A DNA stretch of 64,000 bases from Candidatus Melainabacteria bacterium (GCA_003963305.1 RXJR01000005.1:1-64000); one strand, 5' to 3'; counted from the stretch's first letter, positions 17,006 through 27,052 are shown. The notes: generated from the letters alone by a model not told the origin. Program-made: numbers and translations.

Positions 17006-20000
17006 TTGATTCAAAGCGACTCGCTATCAGAGCAGACAGTGGCCGAGGATGAGTCTCCTCTTAAATCAAACTTCGCTCCGCTGCAGATTATTCGCAAATT
17101 TATGGCGATGTGGCTTGCCTTTGTCGTCATCCTCATTGGCGTAGCGCTGCTAGTCGACATCGATTGGGCCAAGCCTTACTGCCAGACCGCGCTCACTCAA
17201 ATGTTTCACCGTAAAGTGCGCATTGGTCACCTGACCTGGTCTTTCGGACTGAACGGTCTCGAGGTCGAAACCACAAAACTGGCTGTGTACGAACCCAACG
17301 GTGCGCCCTTTTTAATCGCCGGCACAAGCGAAATCGGCATCGGCATTTTGCCGCTCTTCACCAAGAGAATGGTGATCAGCCATCTCAATTTCGTCCAACC
17401 AGAAATCTGGGCGATACGCACAGCTCAAGCGAACTGGAACTTCGACGATTTGCTCGAGGCCGGGCCTGATATTCGTTACCTGCAAATTCAAAACGGCAAG
17501 ATGCACTTGATAGACCGCATTCCCAACAAAGTGGAAGCCTGGAAAGTGGTCGACCTCAATGAAGTGAAGCTGAAATTCGTCTGGCCACACAAGAGCAAGA
17601 AAACGCCCTTCTATCTTGCCTTCAAACTACCCAAACAAGGCTACACGACAAGCTTTGACTTATCCGGGCTGGGCTCAGGTGAGCTGGCAAATTGGCAAGA
17701 CAACAAATATAGCTTCAAGGCAACCGTCAGTCGAGCCAATCCTGAAGACATGATGCCCTTCTTACGAGCTATTTCTGATCGCCCCCTCAGCACTACAGAA
17801 GGTGGCAGGAAATTTGAACAATTACAGGGCTTGTTCGACTTTAAAATCGAAGGAGGGGGCACACTCAGCAAAGGGATAACAGCCGATGTCTCAGCCGAAG
17901 CTCAAAAATTCTCCTTCGACGCACCGGTAATCGGCACGATCAAGGCACCGGAAGCTACAACAACTGCCAAAGTTCGCATCGACACAAAAAATCTCGAGTG
18001 GAAAGACATGGTCACCAAACTGGCTAATGTCGAGTTGACCAGCCATGGAACAGTCAGTGACTGGAGCCAGAAACTTCCTCTCTATTCTGCCAATTTCGAC
18101 AGCCACATCAAGGATCTTGGAGAAGTATCACGTCTTGTCACCAAGAATGGAGCGGTCCCAAACAGCTATGTTGATCCCCAGAAAATGAGCGGCAGCGCCC
18201 AGGTCGGCATCAAAATCGAAGGACCATCCAACAATCCGAAAATGATGACCGATGTTAAGTCTGAAGGACTCCCGGTTGAAGAGTTCATCTCCCGCCTGCC
18301 AAAACAACTCTCGCCCGCTCTGTGCTTGCTCGGTCTCAGCAAGACATCACAGGTGAAAGGCGAAATTAAAATGATTCCCGATGAGCGTGTCGATGTTACC
18401 GAAGGAGTTATTCCTGTCGCAGGCGGAACCATACGAACGGAAGGCTCAGCAAACCTCAAGACAGACGAAGGCAAATTCGCATTTCACACAGACAAACTAT
18501 CGCTGGCAAAAGCAGAGCAAGCTCTCTACCAATCAAAAATGGCCATGAACGAATTGGCTCGCCTTGTCTTTCTCACACCAAAGCAAAAATTGAATCTGGA
18601 TGGACTGCTCGACGTCAATGGTGTCTTCGAAAAACTGAAAGACAATCAACACAACACAAGCGGCACTGCCGATTTCAGAGACGCCGAATTTAGCCTTTCA
18701 GACGGCACACTAACAGCCCGACATATGAACGGACATCTAAAATGGAATAACGACCAGGTCAACATAGAACGTCTGGCCGGCACTATAGGTGATGGCAGAT
18801 TCAGCTTAAACGGCACTGCCAGTGTTAGAGGAACACCTTCCGTCAATTTGACTATTCATTCAGACCATCTGGATCTGAATCAGCTCAATACGCTCCTCAA
18901 AGTTTTGAAGGTGCACGTGCCTCTCTTGACCGAGCACCAGTTGAGGGGCAGAGTGCATGCCCTTGATCTCGTAATCAGTGGACCGAGAACCTATCCCAAC
19001 ATTTACTTCAAGACCACGCCCGAAGATCTCTGCTATCAGCCGGCAGGCATGACCAAGCCACTGCGTGCGAAAAGCGGAACCATCGTCTACGACCATGATG
19101 TGCTGACGTTGCAAGACGTCGGCTTCGTGACGCACAACGACAAAGTAGTAACCAGCTTTGCCATTGAACAACTGTCAACGAACGCCAGGGTGAAAACTGC
19201 CATCAAAGTAAAATCGGCGGGCATAGACCTCTCAGACGTCGACTTTTACCTGGCATCCAGCGTCATGCCAAAGCCGCTCAAGAAGCTCTACACCGACTTC
19301 CTGAAAAGCTATAACTTGAGCAAAGTGCACGGACGCGTCTACGGCGATGCCACTTGCGAGATGAAGAATGACAAGCCGAATCTCTCCGGTGTGATCAGTC
19401 TTATCAACGTCGGGGCAAAGTTTGGTGCGCAGAGATTTCCAATCGAACACGTAGCAGGCACACTGACGGCATCAGGATCGCTTCTGACGGTGCAAGACCT
19501 GAACGGAGCGCTGCGAAATTCTCACTTTAGCTTAAACGGACATGTCGAAAACTATCAAAGCGACCTGCCCAACTTAAAAACAGAATTGATTGCCTCCATC
19601 GATTCAAAAGAGATGCTGGAGCTGATTCCATCGCTCACAGATCAGTTCAAGAAGTGGAAACTAACGATCAACTCATCGGGTCCGCTGGCACTGCGAGCCA
19701 AGCTCAACGGCACCATGAAAGCCAGCGAAGTTAGTTTCTCTGTCTCCTCTGGAGCGTCGAATCGTCTCGTGCTTTCGTCACCGCTGGGACAGTTGCATCA
19801 GCCACTGGACGAGCCGATGAAGATAGAAGGAGTCCTGGCGATCGGTGCCAACGCTATGAAAGTCTCCTCCGCCACAGTTACTCTCGGCGATTCTGTCTTG
19901 CAGGCCGAAGGAGCAGTAGCCTGGAGTTACAAAGACAAAGAAAAGAAAGAGCTGGATCTGCCTCACTCAACACTGAGCGGATCAATCAAATCACCACATC

Positions 20001-21148
20001 CGGTGCCGGCCAAGAGACTGATTGCCCTGCTCGAACCGTCCCTGGCTAAAGATGTAGGCGGCACGGTAGCGGGCGCATTGAACCTCGGGGGCACGGCATT
20101 CCAGCCTAAAGCAACTGGAAAAATTGTATTCAACAAAATTACGATTCCATCTTTCGACGTCAGAGATTTAAGTGGAAACATCAATTTAGAGGAGTTGAGC
20201 GGTTCAGACCAGAAAGCAGAAATAGACTTTTCGCAGATGCAAGTCGGACAGATTCCCGTTCACCAAATTAGAGCCGATATCAAACTGGACGCCGACGAAC
20301 AACAAATCAGACAGCCGAAGCTGCACATCACGAATGGGCACGCCAATCTAGCTGGCGGCGCCATGGACGTGAGCGGCTGGCTCGACATGAACGAACATAA
20401 ACTGTCGCTGAGAACAACTCTAGCCAAGGCTCAGGCCAACAAACTAACGGAGCAATTGTTCGGACATCCAGGAGAACTGACAGGCACAGTCGATGCCGAC
20501 ATGAAGTTCGAAACAGAAGGCAACGACTATAAAGATGCCCTGTCCAACTTGCGCGGCAATGGAGTGGTAACGGTGCACAGCGGCATCGTCACCAGATTCA
20601 GCCAGCTGCAGAACAAAATCACGCAGGCAAACTTATTGCACCAGGGCTTATTCGGCTTCAACCTGAACAATCTTTTGCAAAGCACTGTGCCTGTGAGAAC
20701 AGGAAAGTTCAAAGACATGGTGAGTGAATTCAGACTGTCCAAAAATGTTCTCTACGTTGACGAACTGACATACAACGGCGACGACATGCGACTGTGGGGG
20801 GCCGGAAAAGCCAACCTGACCCGAAACACTCTCGATATCGAGGTTGCCGGAAAGATTCCTCGGGTTACATCGAGCGTTTTCGGCAGCGGCACCATCGGCG
20901 AAATGTCCAAGGCTATGACGATTCAAAAACTAATGAACAAAGTGACAATGCATCAGCTGGAGAACCTGCCATCACTGCCGGTGCTTGGCGATATCGCGTC
21001 TGATAAACCGCGCGCCTTCGCCTTCAAGATAAATTCGCCACTCGATAAACCAAAAGCCGTCGGTCAGTCGATTGAGAAGTCTTTCCACTGGCTGCCCAGC
21101 AAACCGCGGGCCTCAGCGCATCCGTTGCCGGGACTGACACCCGGCTAA
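17006..21148 (+). CDS. Giant AsmA/TamB-like envelope protein
   Basis: 1380 residues from a TTG (an ATG 32 codons later is the alternative). A short cytoplasmic N-terminus and one transmembrane helix (MWLAFVVILIGVALLVDIDW, about 35-54) are followed by more than 1250 residues of repeating beta-strand segments of the AsmA/DUF3971 type. These include the family-like opening ALTQMFHRKVRIGHLTWSFG and a C-terminal AsmA_2-like part with DLEV-type segments (YNGDDMRLWGAGKANLTRNTLDIEVAG). Proteins of this group form hydrophobic grooves that carry phospholipids between inner and outer membranes. A diderm envelope is therefore likely. It ends about 80 bp before a XerC/D gene, whose own promoter lies between. 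Confidence 0.85.
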   Translation: MIQSDSLSEQTVAEDESPLKSNFAPLQIIRKFMAMWLAFVVILIGVALLVDIDWAKPYCQTALTQMFHRKVRIGHLTWSFGLNGLEVETTKLAVYEPNGAPFLIAGTSEIGIGILPLFTKRMVISHLNFVQPEIWAIRTAQANWNFDDLLEAGPDIRYLQIQNGKMHLIDRIPNKVEAWKVVDLNEVKLKFVWPHKSKKTPFYLAFKLPKQGYTTSFDLSGLGSGELANWQDNKYSFKATVSRANPEDMMPFLRAISDRPLSTTEGGRKFEQLQGLFDFKIEGGGTLSKGITADVSAEAQKFSFDAPVIGTIKAPEATTTAKVRIDTKNLEWKDMVTKLANVELTSHGTVSDWSQKLPLYSANFDSHIKDLGEVSRLVTKNGAVPNSYVDPQKMSGSAQVGIKIEGPSNNPKMMTDVKSEGLPVEEFISRLPKQLSPALCLLGLSKTSQVKGEIKMIPDERVDVTEGVIPVAGGTIRTEGSANLKTDEGKFAFHTDKLSLAKAEQALYQSKMAMNELARLVFLTPKQKLNLDGLLDVNGVFEKLKDNQHNTSGTADFRDAEFSLSDGTLTARHMNGHLKWNNDQVNIERLAGTIGDGRFSLNGTASVRGTPSVNLTIHSDHLDLNQLNTLLKVLKVHVPLLTEHQLRGRVHALDLVISGPRTYPNIYFKTTPEDLCYQPAGMTKPLRAKSGTIVYDHDVLTLQDVGFVTHNDKVVTSFAIEQLSTNARVKTAIKVKSAGIDLSDVDFYLASSVMPKPLKKLYTDFLKSYNLSKVHGRVYGDATCEMKNDKPNLSGVISLINVGAKFGAQRFPIEHVAGTLTASGSLLTVQDLNGALRNSHFSLNGHVENYQSDLPNLKTELIASIDSKEMLELIPSLTDQFKKWKLTINSSGPLALRAKLNGTMKASEVSFSVSSGASNRLVLSSPLGQLHQPLDEPMKIEGVLAIGANAMKVSSATVTLGDSVLQAEGAVAWSYKDKEKKELDLPHSTLSGSIKSPHPVPAKRLIALLEPSLAKDVGGTVAGALNLGGTAFQPKATGKIVFNKITIPSFDVRDLSGNINLEELSGSDQKAEIDFSQMQVGQIPVHQIRADIKLDADEQQIRQPKLHITNGHANLAGGAMDVSGWLDMNEHKLSLRTTLAKAQANKLTEQLFGHPGELTGTVDADMKFETEGNDYKDALSNLRGNGVVTVHSGIVTRFSQLQNKITQANLLHQGLFGFNLNNLLQSTVPVRTGKFKDMVSEFRLSKNVLYVDELTYNGDDMRLWGAGKANLTRNTLDIEVAGKIPRVTSSVFGSGTIGEMSKAMTIQKLMNKVTMHQLENLPSLPVLGDIASDKPRAFAFKINSPLDKPKAVGQSIEKSFHWLPSKPRASAHPLPGLTPG

Positions 21149-21165
21149 ATTGACAAGAAAAAGCT

Positions 21166-21193
21166 TTGCATTGAGCATCGCTTTGTGTATGAT
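21166..21193 (+). promoter_or_regulatory. Possible promoter of the XerC/D gene
   Basis: TTGCAT (21166-21171) and TATGAT (21188-21193) with a 16-bp spacer, about 33 bp before the ATG. Weak -35, reasonable -10. Confidence 0.4.
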
Positions 21194-21225
21194 ACTGACA
21201 CGCTTAAAATTTCATAATTCTAGAA

Positions 21226-22254
21226 ATGGAACCTTCGGTCGTGCCACCACGCTCGATGCCGCATTATTCCAGGGCTGTGTTGTCACGTGCACCACATCCG
21301 GAACCACTTTCATTATCTGACGCTCTCCAGGACTACTTGAGCCACATCGAGTTGGAGCGTGGACTATCCGCGAACACAGTGGCGGCATATCGATCGGACC
21401 TGACTGCGTTTATCAAAGCGTTGAACGGCAACAACAATCCGACCCGCCATGACATTGCCCGATATTTGAGCAGCCAAAAAGCAGCTGGGCAAAGCGCGGC
21501 CACAACAACGCGAATTCTTGCCAGCCTGCGCGGTTGGTTTGTCTGGCAGCGCCATGTCGGCATGCGGCAAAATGACCCGTGCGAAGGATTCCAGAGCCCT
21601 CAAAAAGCCAAACATCTGCCTCAAGTTCTGACACCAGATGAGGTGGCGCGAATGCTTGCGGTGGCAGAAAAATCTCGCGATCGTCTGATCATCGAATTGC
21701 TGTACGGCGCCGGTCTACGCGTCAGCGAACTCGTAAAACTGGATCTAAAAGATGTGAACCTGAGCCAGGGATACATACGTTGCCTGGGCAAAGGCTCCAA
21801 AGAAAGAATCGTCCCTTTCGGCAAGCTTGCCATGGAAGCGCTGAAAGAGTACCTGGCCGAAGCAAAGAAGTTTCCCCCCACCACCAGATCCGCATCACTG
21901 AACGCGAAAGCAGTGCCGCTTTTGATTGACCTGAAAGGCAATCGGCTTTCCCGACTGGTTGTCTGGCAGACAATCAAGCGGCTTGCTTATCGCGCTAAGA
22001 TTCAAAAGAATCTGTCGCCCCACAGCCTCAGACACAGCTTCGCTACCCACCTTCTGGAAGGTGGAGCGGACCTTCGTTCCGTACAAGAACTGCTCGGACA
22101 CTCATCGGTTGTAACCACCCAGCTTTACACGCACCTGAGCAGGAATCATCTGCGTCGGGCTTACCAAAACGCTCAAACATCGTTCGGAGCGCAGTTCGTG
22201 CCCCCAGCGGGTGAACTGTCGCCAGTGTCGTCAGCAGCGATGACGAAAAATTAA
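21226..22254 (+). CDS. xerD: Tyrosine recombinase XerC/XerD
   Basis: 342 residues. Acts on dif-like sites to resolve chromosome dimers. The N-terminal SAM-like domain (about 30-115) opens with ALQDYLSHIELERGLSANTVAAYRSDL. The catalytic set is complete: Arg165 (GAGLRVSELVKLD), Lys in GKGSKERIVPF, HSLRH at 266-270, LLGHSS, and the nucleophile Tyr301 in TTQLYTHL. The first 30 residues are Pro-rich and extra to the family, and so is the tail. No integration signs (att repeats, phage genes) surround it, so a housekeeping Xer rather than an integrase is likely. XerC and XerD cannot be told apart here. Confidence 0.9.
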   Translation: MEPSVVPPRSMPHYSRAVLSRAPHPEPLSLSDALQDYLSHIELERGLSANTVAAYRSDLTAFIKALNGNNNPTRHDIARYLSSQKAAGQSAATTTRILASLRGWFVWQRHVGMRQNDPCEGFQSPQKAKHLPQVLTPDEVARMLAVAEKSRDRLIIELLYGAGLRVSELVKLDLKDVNLSQGYIRCLGKGSKERIVPFGKLAMEALKEYLAEAKKFPPTTRSASLNAKAVPLLIDLKGNRLSRLVVWQTIKRLAYRAKIQKNLSPHSLRHSFATHLLEGGADLRSVQELLGHSSVVTTQLYTHLSRNHLRRAYQNAQTSFGAQFVPPAGELSPVSSAAMTKN

Positions 22255-22525
22255 TAAACATCTCGGCGCTGACTATAAGTATATGGTTTAACTTTAAGAG
22301 GGTTCTTGATGCCCTGAGGCCAGAGGCGATTTCGCTAGTTCAGGCTGCTCAGGCAAGTTCCTCAGGTTCGTCATTTCAAACAGGTTCAGCTCACCAACCA
22401 ACGACTGGAGCATCCGGAAGTTGCGGCGCAGTTAGCGCAGTTCAGTTCAGATTTGACCTTGAGCAGAAGTCGACGAACGAGACGACACCATTTAGACAAC
22501 ACATACAGTCAGGACTAATCACTTA

Positions 22526-23719
22526 ATGAGCCGAACACCAAAGGTAGAGGGCACGAAGATTGCCCAAGCCGCTAAGGACTTGAATGTCACTAGCGTTACG
22601 ATTCGCCGATATCTAACCGAATTCAACATCGAAACGATATCAGATGAAAATGGCATCAAAGTTCTTCCGGACCAGGCCATGGAAGAGCTGAAAGAAATTC
22701 GCAAGTTGAAAGAGGACGGACTCACCAATCCGAAAGTATTGGAGATCCTCGAGGAACTTCGCGCTAAGCCCAAGAAAAAAGCGGAGCCAAAATCACGAGC
22801 CAAAGCTGCCGTGAAGAAGACTGAAACAACTAAGGCAAGCAAAGAGAAGGAATCAGCCAAAGCTGCTGTTGTAGAAGAGGAAGAGGAAGAAGAAGAGGCT
22901 CCTAAAGTGCGCAAGACCGCACGTCGGGTCACGAAAGTGGAACCGGAAGCCGAAGTCGAGCCAACCACTCCTGAAGCACCAGCCGAAGAATCTGAAGGTG
23001 AAAGCGAAGCTGCCGCTGACGGCGAAGAACTTGGCGATGGACGCAGCAAGCATTCATTGACTTGTCAGACCTGCGGCAAAGTTTTCGAGCACATGAACCC
23101 ACGCTTGCGCGACTGCCTCGACTGCTATAGAGCAAAGAGAAAAGAACGCAGACGCGGCGGTTCAGACCGACACAAAAACGTCATCCAGCATCCGCTCGCC
23201 CAACAAGCTGCCAGCAAAGGCACAGCCGCCCAGGCTGGAAACGGCGAATTGGAAGCCGTTCCGCAGATTCGCGAAGAGCGTGCACCACGTGAACGTGGTG
23301 AACGTGGTGAGCGCGGCGAACGGGGAGAACGCGGAGACAGAGGAGAGCGCGGAGAACGTGAACCTAGAGAACACCGCGAACGCATTGAAGCCCGTGCACC
23401 GAGAGAAAGTCGCGAGTTTGCTCCGCAGCAACAAAATGCTCAGCCCCGAATTGCTGCTCCGACCGTGGCACCGGCAGCGGTGCAACGAACTTCGGTACGC
23501 AACTACCGCAAAGCAATTGAAGAGACCAGGACCATTACAGGCAGCCTGAAGCGCCGACTGGAGCGTCCAGACTTGCCGGAAGGCGAACGTCGCTGGTTGG
23601 AGCAAATCTATGCATATCAATTGATCTTGCATCAGGGTTGGCGTCACCTTGCTGACTACAAAGCAGCCACACAGCAACAGGGACTGGGCAAATCACCCGC
23701 CCCAGCAACAGAAGACTAG
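22526..23719 (+). CDS. MerR-like HTH protein with zinc-ribbon and Arg-Gly-Glu repeats
   Basis: 397 residues with an unusual modular build. Residues 1-80 are a MerR-type winged helix (GTKIAQAAKDLNVTSVTIRRY and the following helix). A Lys/Glu/Ala-rich charged linker covers about 80-170. A single treble Cys motif follows (TCQTCGKVFEHMNPRLRDCLDC, four Cys), then a basic stretch (RAKRKERRRGG). About residues 250-285 are perfect or near-perfect Arg-Gly-Glu triplets. The last 60 residues are helical (YRKAIEETRTITGSLKRRLE). RGG/RGE-like tracts often bind RNA, so an RNA- or DNA-binding protein is likely, but no known family is recognised. A 270-bp leader precedes it. Confidence 0.8.
   Translation: MSRTPKVEGTKIAQAAKDLNVTSVTIRRYLTEFNIETISDENGIKVLPDQAMEELKEIRKLKEDGLTNPKVLEILEELRAKPKKKAEPKSRAKAAVKKTETTKASKEKESAKAAVVEEEEEEEEAPKVRKTARRVTKVEPEAEVEPTTPEAPAEESEGESEAAADGEELGDGRSKHSLTCQTCGKVFEHMNPRLRDCLDCYRAKRKERRRGGSDRHKNVIQHPLAQQAASKGTAAQAGNGELEAVPQIREERAPRERGERGERGERGERGDRGERGEREPREHRERIEARAPRESREFAPQQQNAQPRIAAPTVAPAAVQRTSVRNYRKAIEETRTITGSLKRRLERPDLPEGERRWLEQIYAYQLILHQGWRHLADYKAATQQQGLGKSPAPATED
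23288..23361 (+). repeat. 9-bp coding repeat (Arg-Gly-Glu)
   Basis: Eight or so copies of a CGTGGTGAA-type 9-mer encode consecutive Arg-Gly-Glu triplets inside the MerR-like/zinc protein. Third-position variation between copies shows the repeat is kept at protein level. Confidence 0.85.
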
Positions 23720-23760
23720 AGCTCCGAAATCTGCAGTGATAGATAGAGCAGGATAGGTCT

Positions 23761-23865
23761 GCTATTTGTAGCGATGGGCTGGCTATCCGTGTATTGCTCG
23801 CATGCTATTTGTAGCGATCGGCTGGCTATCCGTGTATTGCTCGCATGCTATTTGTAGCGATCGGC
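23761..23865. repeat. 43-bp tandem repeat derived from the ABC gene 3' end
   Basis: Two full copies (23761-23803 and 23804-23846, one mismatch) and a 19-bp third copy (23847-23865). The third copy is the stop codon and last codons of the ABC transporter gene, so the repeat duplicated that gene end into the spacer. The unit includes TGTAGCGATCGGC. Confidence 0.9.
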
Positions 23866-25764
23866 CTGTAAATTATAGAGTCGCGCATATTCGCCATTCT
23901 TGAGCATAAGCTCGTCATGGCTGCCCTGCTCGATGATCTTTCCCTTCTCCAGGACCAGAACGACATCAGCCATCTTCACCGTCGAAAAACGGTGCGAAAT
24001 CAGAAGCGTGGTCTTGCCTCTGGTCAACTCCGAGAATCTGAGATAGATGTCGTATTCTGCCTGTGCGTCAAGCGCAGAAGTTGGCTCATCCAGTATCAAC
24101 AACTGCGCTTCACCCTCACCGGCTCGCATGAAAGCTCGCGACAGGGCAATTTTCTGCCACTCACCGCCGGAGAGCTCCGTCCCTTTGTCTGCAGAAAACC
24201 ATTTGCCTAACATGGTTTCGTACTTGTCCGAAAACTTCTCGATCAGAGAAACAGCGCTAGCTCGCTCGGCAGCCGCGACAATCCGTTCCATATCGTCGAG
24301 AAAATCGACATTACCCACTCCGATATTCTCTCGTGCTGTCAGATGAAACCGTACATAGTTCTGAAATATGACACTCAAGTTCGCCCGCCAGCTGGTTAAG
24401 TCGTATTCTTTCAGGTCCACTCCATCAACAAGGATGCGTCCCGAAACAGGCTCATAGAGCCGCGACAACAATTTGACGATAGTAGTCTTACCGGCACCGT
24501 TCTCTCCAACCAGCGCAATCGACTGCCCCGCTTTCAGCTCAAAACTAAGGTTCTCAAAAACCTCGCGCTCACTGTCTGGATAATGAAAACTGACATTTTC
24601 AAAGCGAATGCCGTGCTCAAATTTTTTCGGCACCAGTTTTGCCGCGCCAGTCGCAGGCAATACCACGGGCGATGACACCTCGAGAAAGTCGAACATGTTT
24701 TTTGCAAACAAGTTCCCTTGATACAGGTGCGCTATCGACCAGATAATTATCTCCAATTGATATTCAATCTGAGTTGTGGCAGTCAGATACATAGAAAGGC
24801 TGCCCAGCGAAATAACATTGCGCAGAGCACTAAAGACAACATAGGAGTAGGAAGCGACCAGCCCCACTGCCGCTATGTTAGCCAGAATAAAATTCCTTAT
24901 CCAGTGATTGGCGCGCAGTTTTGCATGAGCCTTTTGAAATTCCGCAAACTTGTCCAGGTATTTCTTTATGAACAGGTCACCAAGATTGAACAAACGAATT
25001 TCACTGGCTGTTTCTACGCGCGTCAGAACTTCAGCGAAATAGCGCATTTTACGCACTTCGGGAATTTCAAAATTCTGAATAGCCCAGGACTCGTGTTGCA
25101 TCTTGATCTGAGCAATCAGATTTGGCATAGCCAGCGCTATTACCGCAGCCGCCAACCAGGGCTGAAAGGACGCAAGCACACAGATCATTGATGTCAAACT
25201 TATGAATGAGCGCGAGATCGCCGTCACGTTACTGAGTATGGCAAGCGGTCTATAACTTGCTTCATTTTGTGCGCGAGTCAGCTTATCGTGAAAGGTCGAG
25301 TTTTCGAAAACTGAAATATCAACCAGGCTGTTTGCCTTTCGCAAGATCAGCAAATTGATATCGCGAACGAGATGATCGCCAAGTTGCTCCTGAACCAGGC
25401 GAACCGTGGGCTCCATAGAACTGCTGACCAGGCGGATTAAAGCCAGCACGACAAGCAAACCAACCAGGTTTGCCTGCTCTGTGCCGGAAAAATTTCCAGT
25501 TTTTATGCACTGCGCCACCCCGTCAATAATCAACTTGATTGACCAGATCTCTGCCATTGGCGCCAGGCCGAGAACAATATTGGCGGAAATCAAAATTGCC
25601 GTAAATTGTCGATGCGATTGCCACACCAGACGAAGAATTCGCGGCGTGCCTGCCATCACCTGCAGTGCCTCGCTGAATTGCTTAAACCAATTTTTTAGCG
25701 GTGGCAGTGGCTTGTTTTCACTAACGGGAGATGAAACTTCACCGGTCGAAGATGATGCAGTCAT
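23848..25764 (-). CDS. ABC exporter, fused permease and ATPase
   Basis: 638 residues, half-transporter of the MsbA/multidrug type, working as a homodimer in the inner membrane. The permease domain (about 50-350) holds five to six hydrophobic segments. The ATPase domain has Walker A GENGAGKTT (about 415-423), Q-loop in VIFQNYVRFH, signature LSGGEWQK (about 532), Walker B LLILDEPTSALD (about 560) and the switch His in LISHRFSTVK. All catalytic positions are intact. The substrate cannot be told. The gene stands alone, and its last codons form part of a 43-bp tandem repeat. The motif order and the long cytoplasmic N-terminus are typical of lipid or peptide exporters. Confidence 0.93.
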   Translation of the reverse strand: MTASSSTGEVSSPVSENKPLPPLKNWFKQFSEALQVMAGTPRILRLVWQSHRQFTAILISANIVLGLAPMAEIWSIKLIIDGVAQCIKTGNFSGTEQANLVGLLVVLALIRLVSSSMEPTVRLVQEQLGDHLVRDINLLILRKANSLVDISVFENSTFHDKLTRAQNEASYRPLAILSNVTAISRSFISLTSMICVLASFQPWLAAAVIALAMPNLIAQIKMQHESWAIQNFEIPEVRKMRYFAEVLTRVETASEIRLFNLGDLFIKKYLDKFAEFQKAHAKLRANHWIRNFILANIAAVGLVASYSYVVFSALRNVISLGSLSMYLTATTQIEYQLEIIIWSIAHLYQGNLFAKNMFDFLEVSSPVVLPATGAAKLVPKKFEHGIRFENVSFHYPDSEREVFENLSFELKAGQSIALVGENGAGKTTIVKLLSRLYEPVSGRILVDGVDLKEYDLTSWRANLSVIFQNYVRFHLTARENIGVGNVDFLDDMERIVAAAERASAVSLIEKFSDKYETMLGKWFSADKGTELSGGEWQKIALSRAFMRAGEGEAQLLILDEPTSALDAQAEYDIYLRFSELTRGKTTLLISHRFSTVKMADVVLVLEKGKIIEQGSHDELMLKNGEYARLYNLQADRYK

Positions 25765-25850
25765 TTGCTTTCACGGCGAAACAGCTAAGTGGATTATTCC
25801 TACTTACCCAGGAGCCTGAAAATACAACTACAGTAACGCCTGAGAGATTT

Positions 25851-26828
25851 TTAAAATGGCTCAGGCAAATCAGATTGAGGCATTGGCTTCACCGGTGCTG
25901 AAAGCCCGAAGTGTGAATCTTCGCCGGGAGCAAGACCGGGCAGCAAACCTGCCGTCGCCGATTGGCCGATCGGAGGTGCCTGCGGTGGCATGCCGTCAGC
26001 CGAAGGGGTGAAGTTAGGCATTGTCGCTGGAGCCATGGCAGTACCTGGTATCACTGGCGGTGCAGCCATATTAGAGAGATCGCAAGTGCGGTTCAAACGC
26101 ACGGGCAAGAGTTCGCCTTTCGACATAGTGAAATCAAGACCCTGCCGCATGTTTGGCATTTGAATAGGCAGCCCTGTTTTTTGATTAATGCCGGAAAAAA
26201 CAGAAAGAGCTGAGGCTTTGACAGTCTGATATGGTCCGGACCAGGCGCTTCCTGTGCCGTTTTTACTCTTCATATCAAGGGCCGGATTGTGCTCGACAAA
26301 TCCAAAAATGCGTGTTGACCGGCCGTCCGGGAAGACGAGAGTCTGGAGACTGACATCCATCGACCCCGGCGCTCCGAACTTTTGAAACTTGGCTGACTTG
26401 ACCGAGATGACAGAGCCCAGAATTTTAGATTGGGGCGGAATAATCACCACACCATTAGAGGAGAATCCATTCTCCAGTCGAATTGAGAAAACATCCCCAA
26501 CTTGATTCTTGGCACTGGAAAGGTCATCTTCCAGGATGCCGGTCAGAACGGTACCTGCGCCGAGGCGAGTGGAAGTGACCTGCTTGAAGAGATCAGGGGT
26601 GAAGGCTGGGATAGGCCGCATACCAGCTGGCACAGGCAAACTATAAGCACTCATGGACGGTAGAGTGAACCCAGGCGCCACTCCAGGCACTTGCGGCGTG
26701 AACGGCATGGGATTCTGGTCGCCTGACGACGGCTCAGCCAGGATTCCTTGCGCCAGCACAGTCGGTGAAAACGTGCAAAATGCGCTACACACGGCGATTA
26801 CAAGAGTTGGGAGATGCCTTTGTTTCAT
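25851..26828 (-). CDS. Secreted Pro-rich protein with TrbI/VirB10-like barrel
   Basis: 325 residues with a clear signal peptide (MKQRHLPTLVIAVCSAFCTF, cleavage after VLAQ or nearby). The middle (about 90-200) reads RLGAGTVLTGILEDDLSSAKNQVGDVF and VVIIPPQSKILGSVISV, a pattern of small beta-barrel domains seen in VirB10/TrbI-type and related surface proteins. The flanks are Pro/Ala/Met-rich and probably disordered. No conjugation genes are near, so a transfer role is not supported. An envelope protein of unknown function is the safest call. It is divergent from the rpsF operon. Confidence 0.7.
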   Translation of the reverse strand: MKQRHLPTLVIAVCSAFCTFSPTVLAQGILAEPSSGDQNPMPFTPQVPGVAPGFTLPSMSAYSLPVPAGMRPIPAFTPDLFKQVTSTRLGAGTVLTGILEDDLSSAKNQVGDVFSIRLENGFSSNGVVIIPPQSKILGSVISVKSAKFQKFGAPGSMDVSLQTLVFPDGRSTRIFGFVEHNPALDMKSKNGTGSAWSGPYQTVKASALSVFSGINQKTGLPIQMPNMRQGLDFTMSKGELLPVRLNRTCDLSNMAAPPVIPGTAMAPATMPNFTPSADGMPPQAPPIGQSATAGLLPGLAPGEDSHFGLSAPVKPMPQSDLPEPF

Positions 26829-27052
26829 TTACAAGCGCCAGGTGAAACAACCTTAACAAGGAAAGTTTATTGCAAGACCGTTGCGTTGGCTATGTTGAGA
26901 CTACGCAAATGGCACTCCTATTTGGATCCCGTGGTAGAATTTGCCGAATGTTCTGCACGTTGCCTGACTTTTCGTCCGGCAATTAGTTGCGAATTTGTAA
27001 TACAAACGTCCCTTGCCTGCTTTGCAGGACAGACGACCAGAGGGGAAAACCA

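Noticed and set aside
22519-23049. 176-residue Ser-rich frame on the minus strand
   Set aside because: It is the antisense image of the Glu/Lys/Ala-rich linker of the MerR-like gene; low complexity and no ribosome site.
23162-23677. 171-residue minus-strand frame
   Set aside because: Antisense to the Arg-Gly-Glu and Cys-rich part of the same gene; composition follows the repeat.
25851-26828. Conjugation (VirB10/TrbI) gene
   Set aside because: Only a small barrel-like region is similar and no other transfer genes are present.
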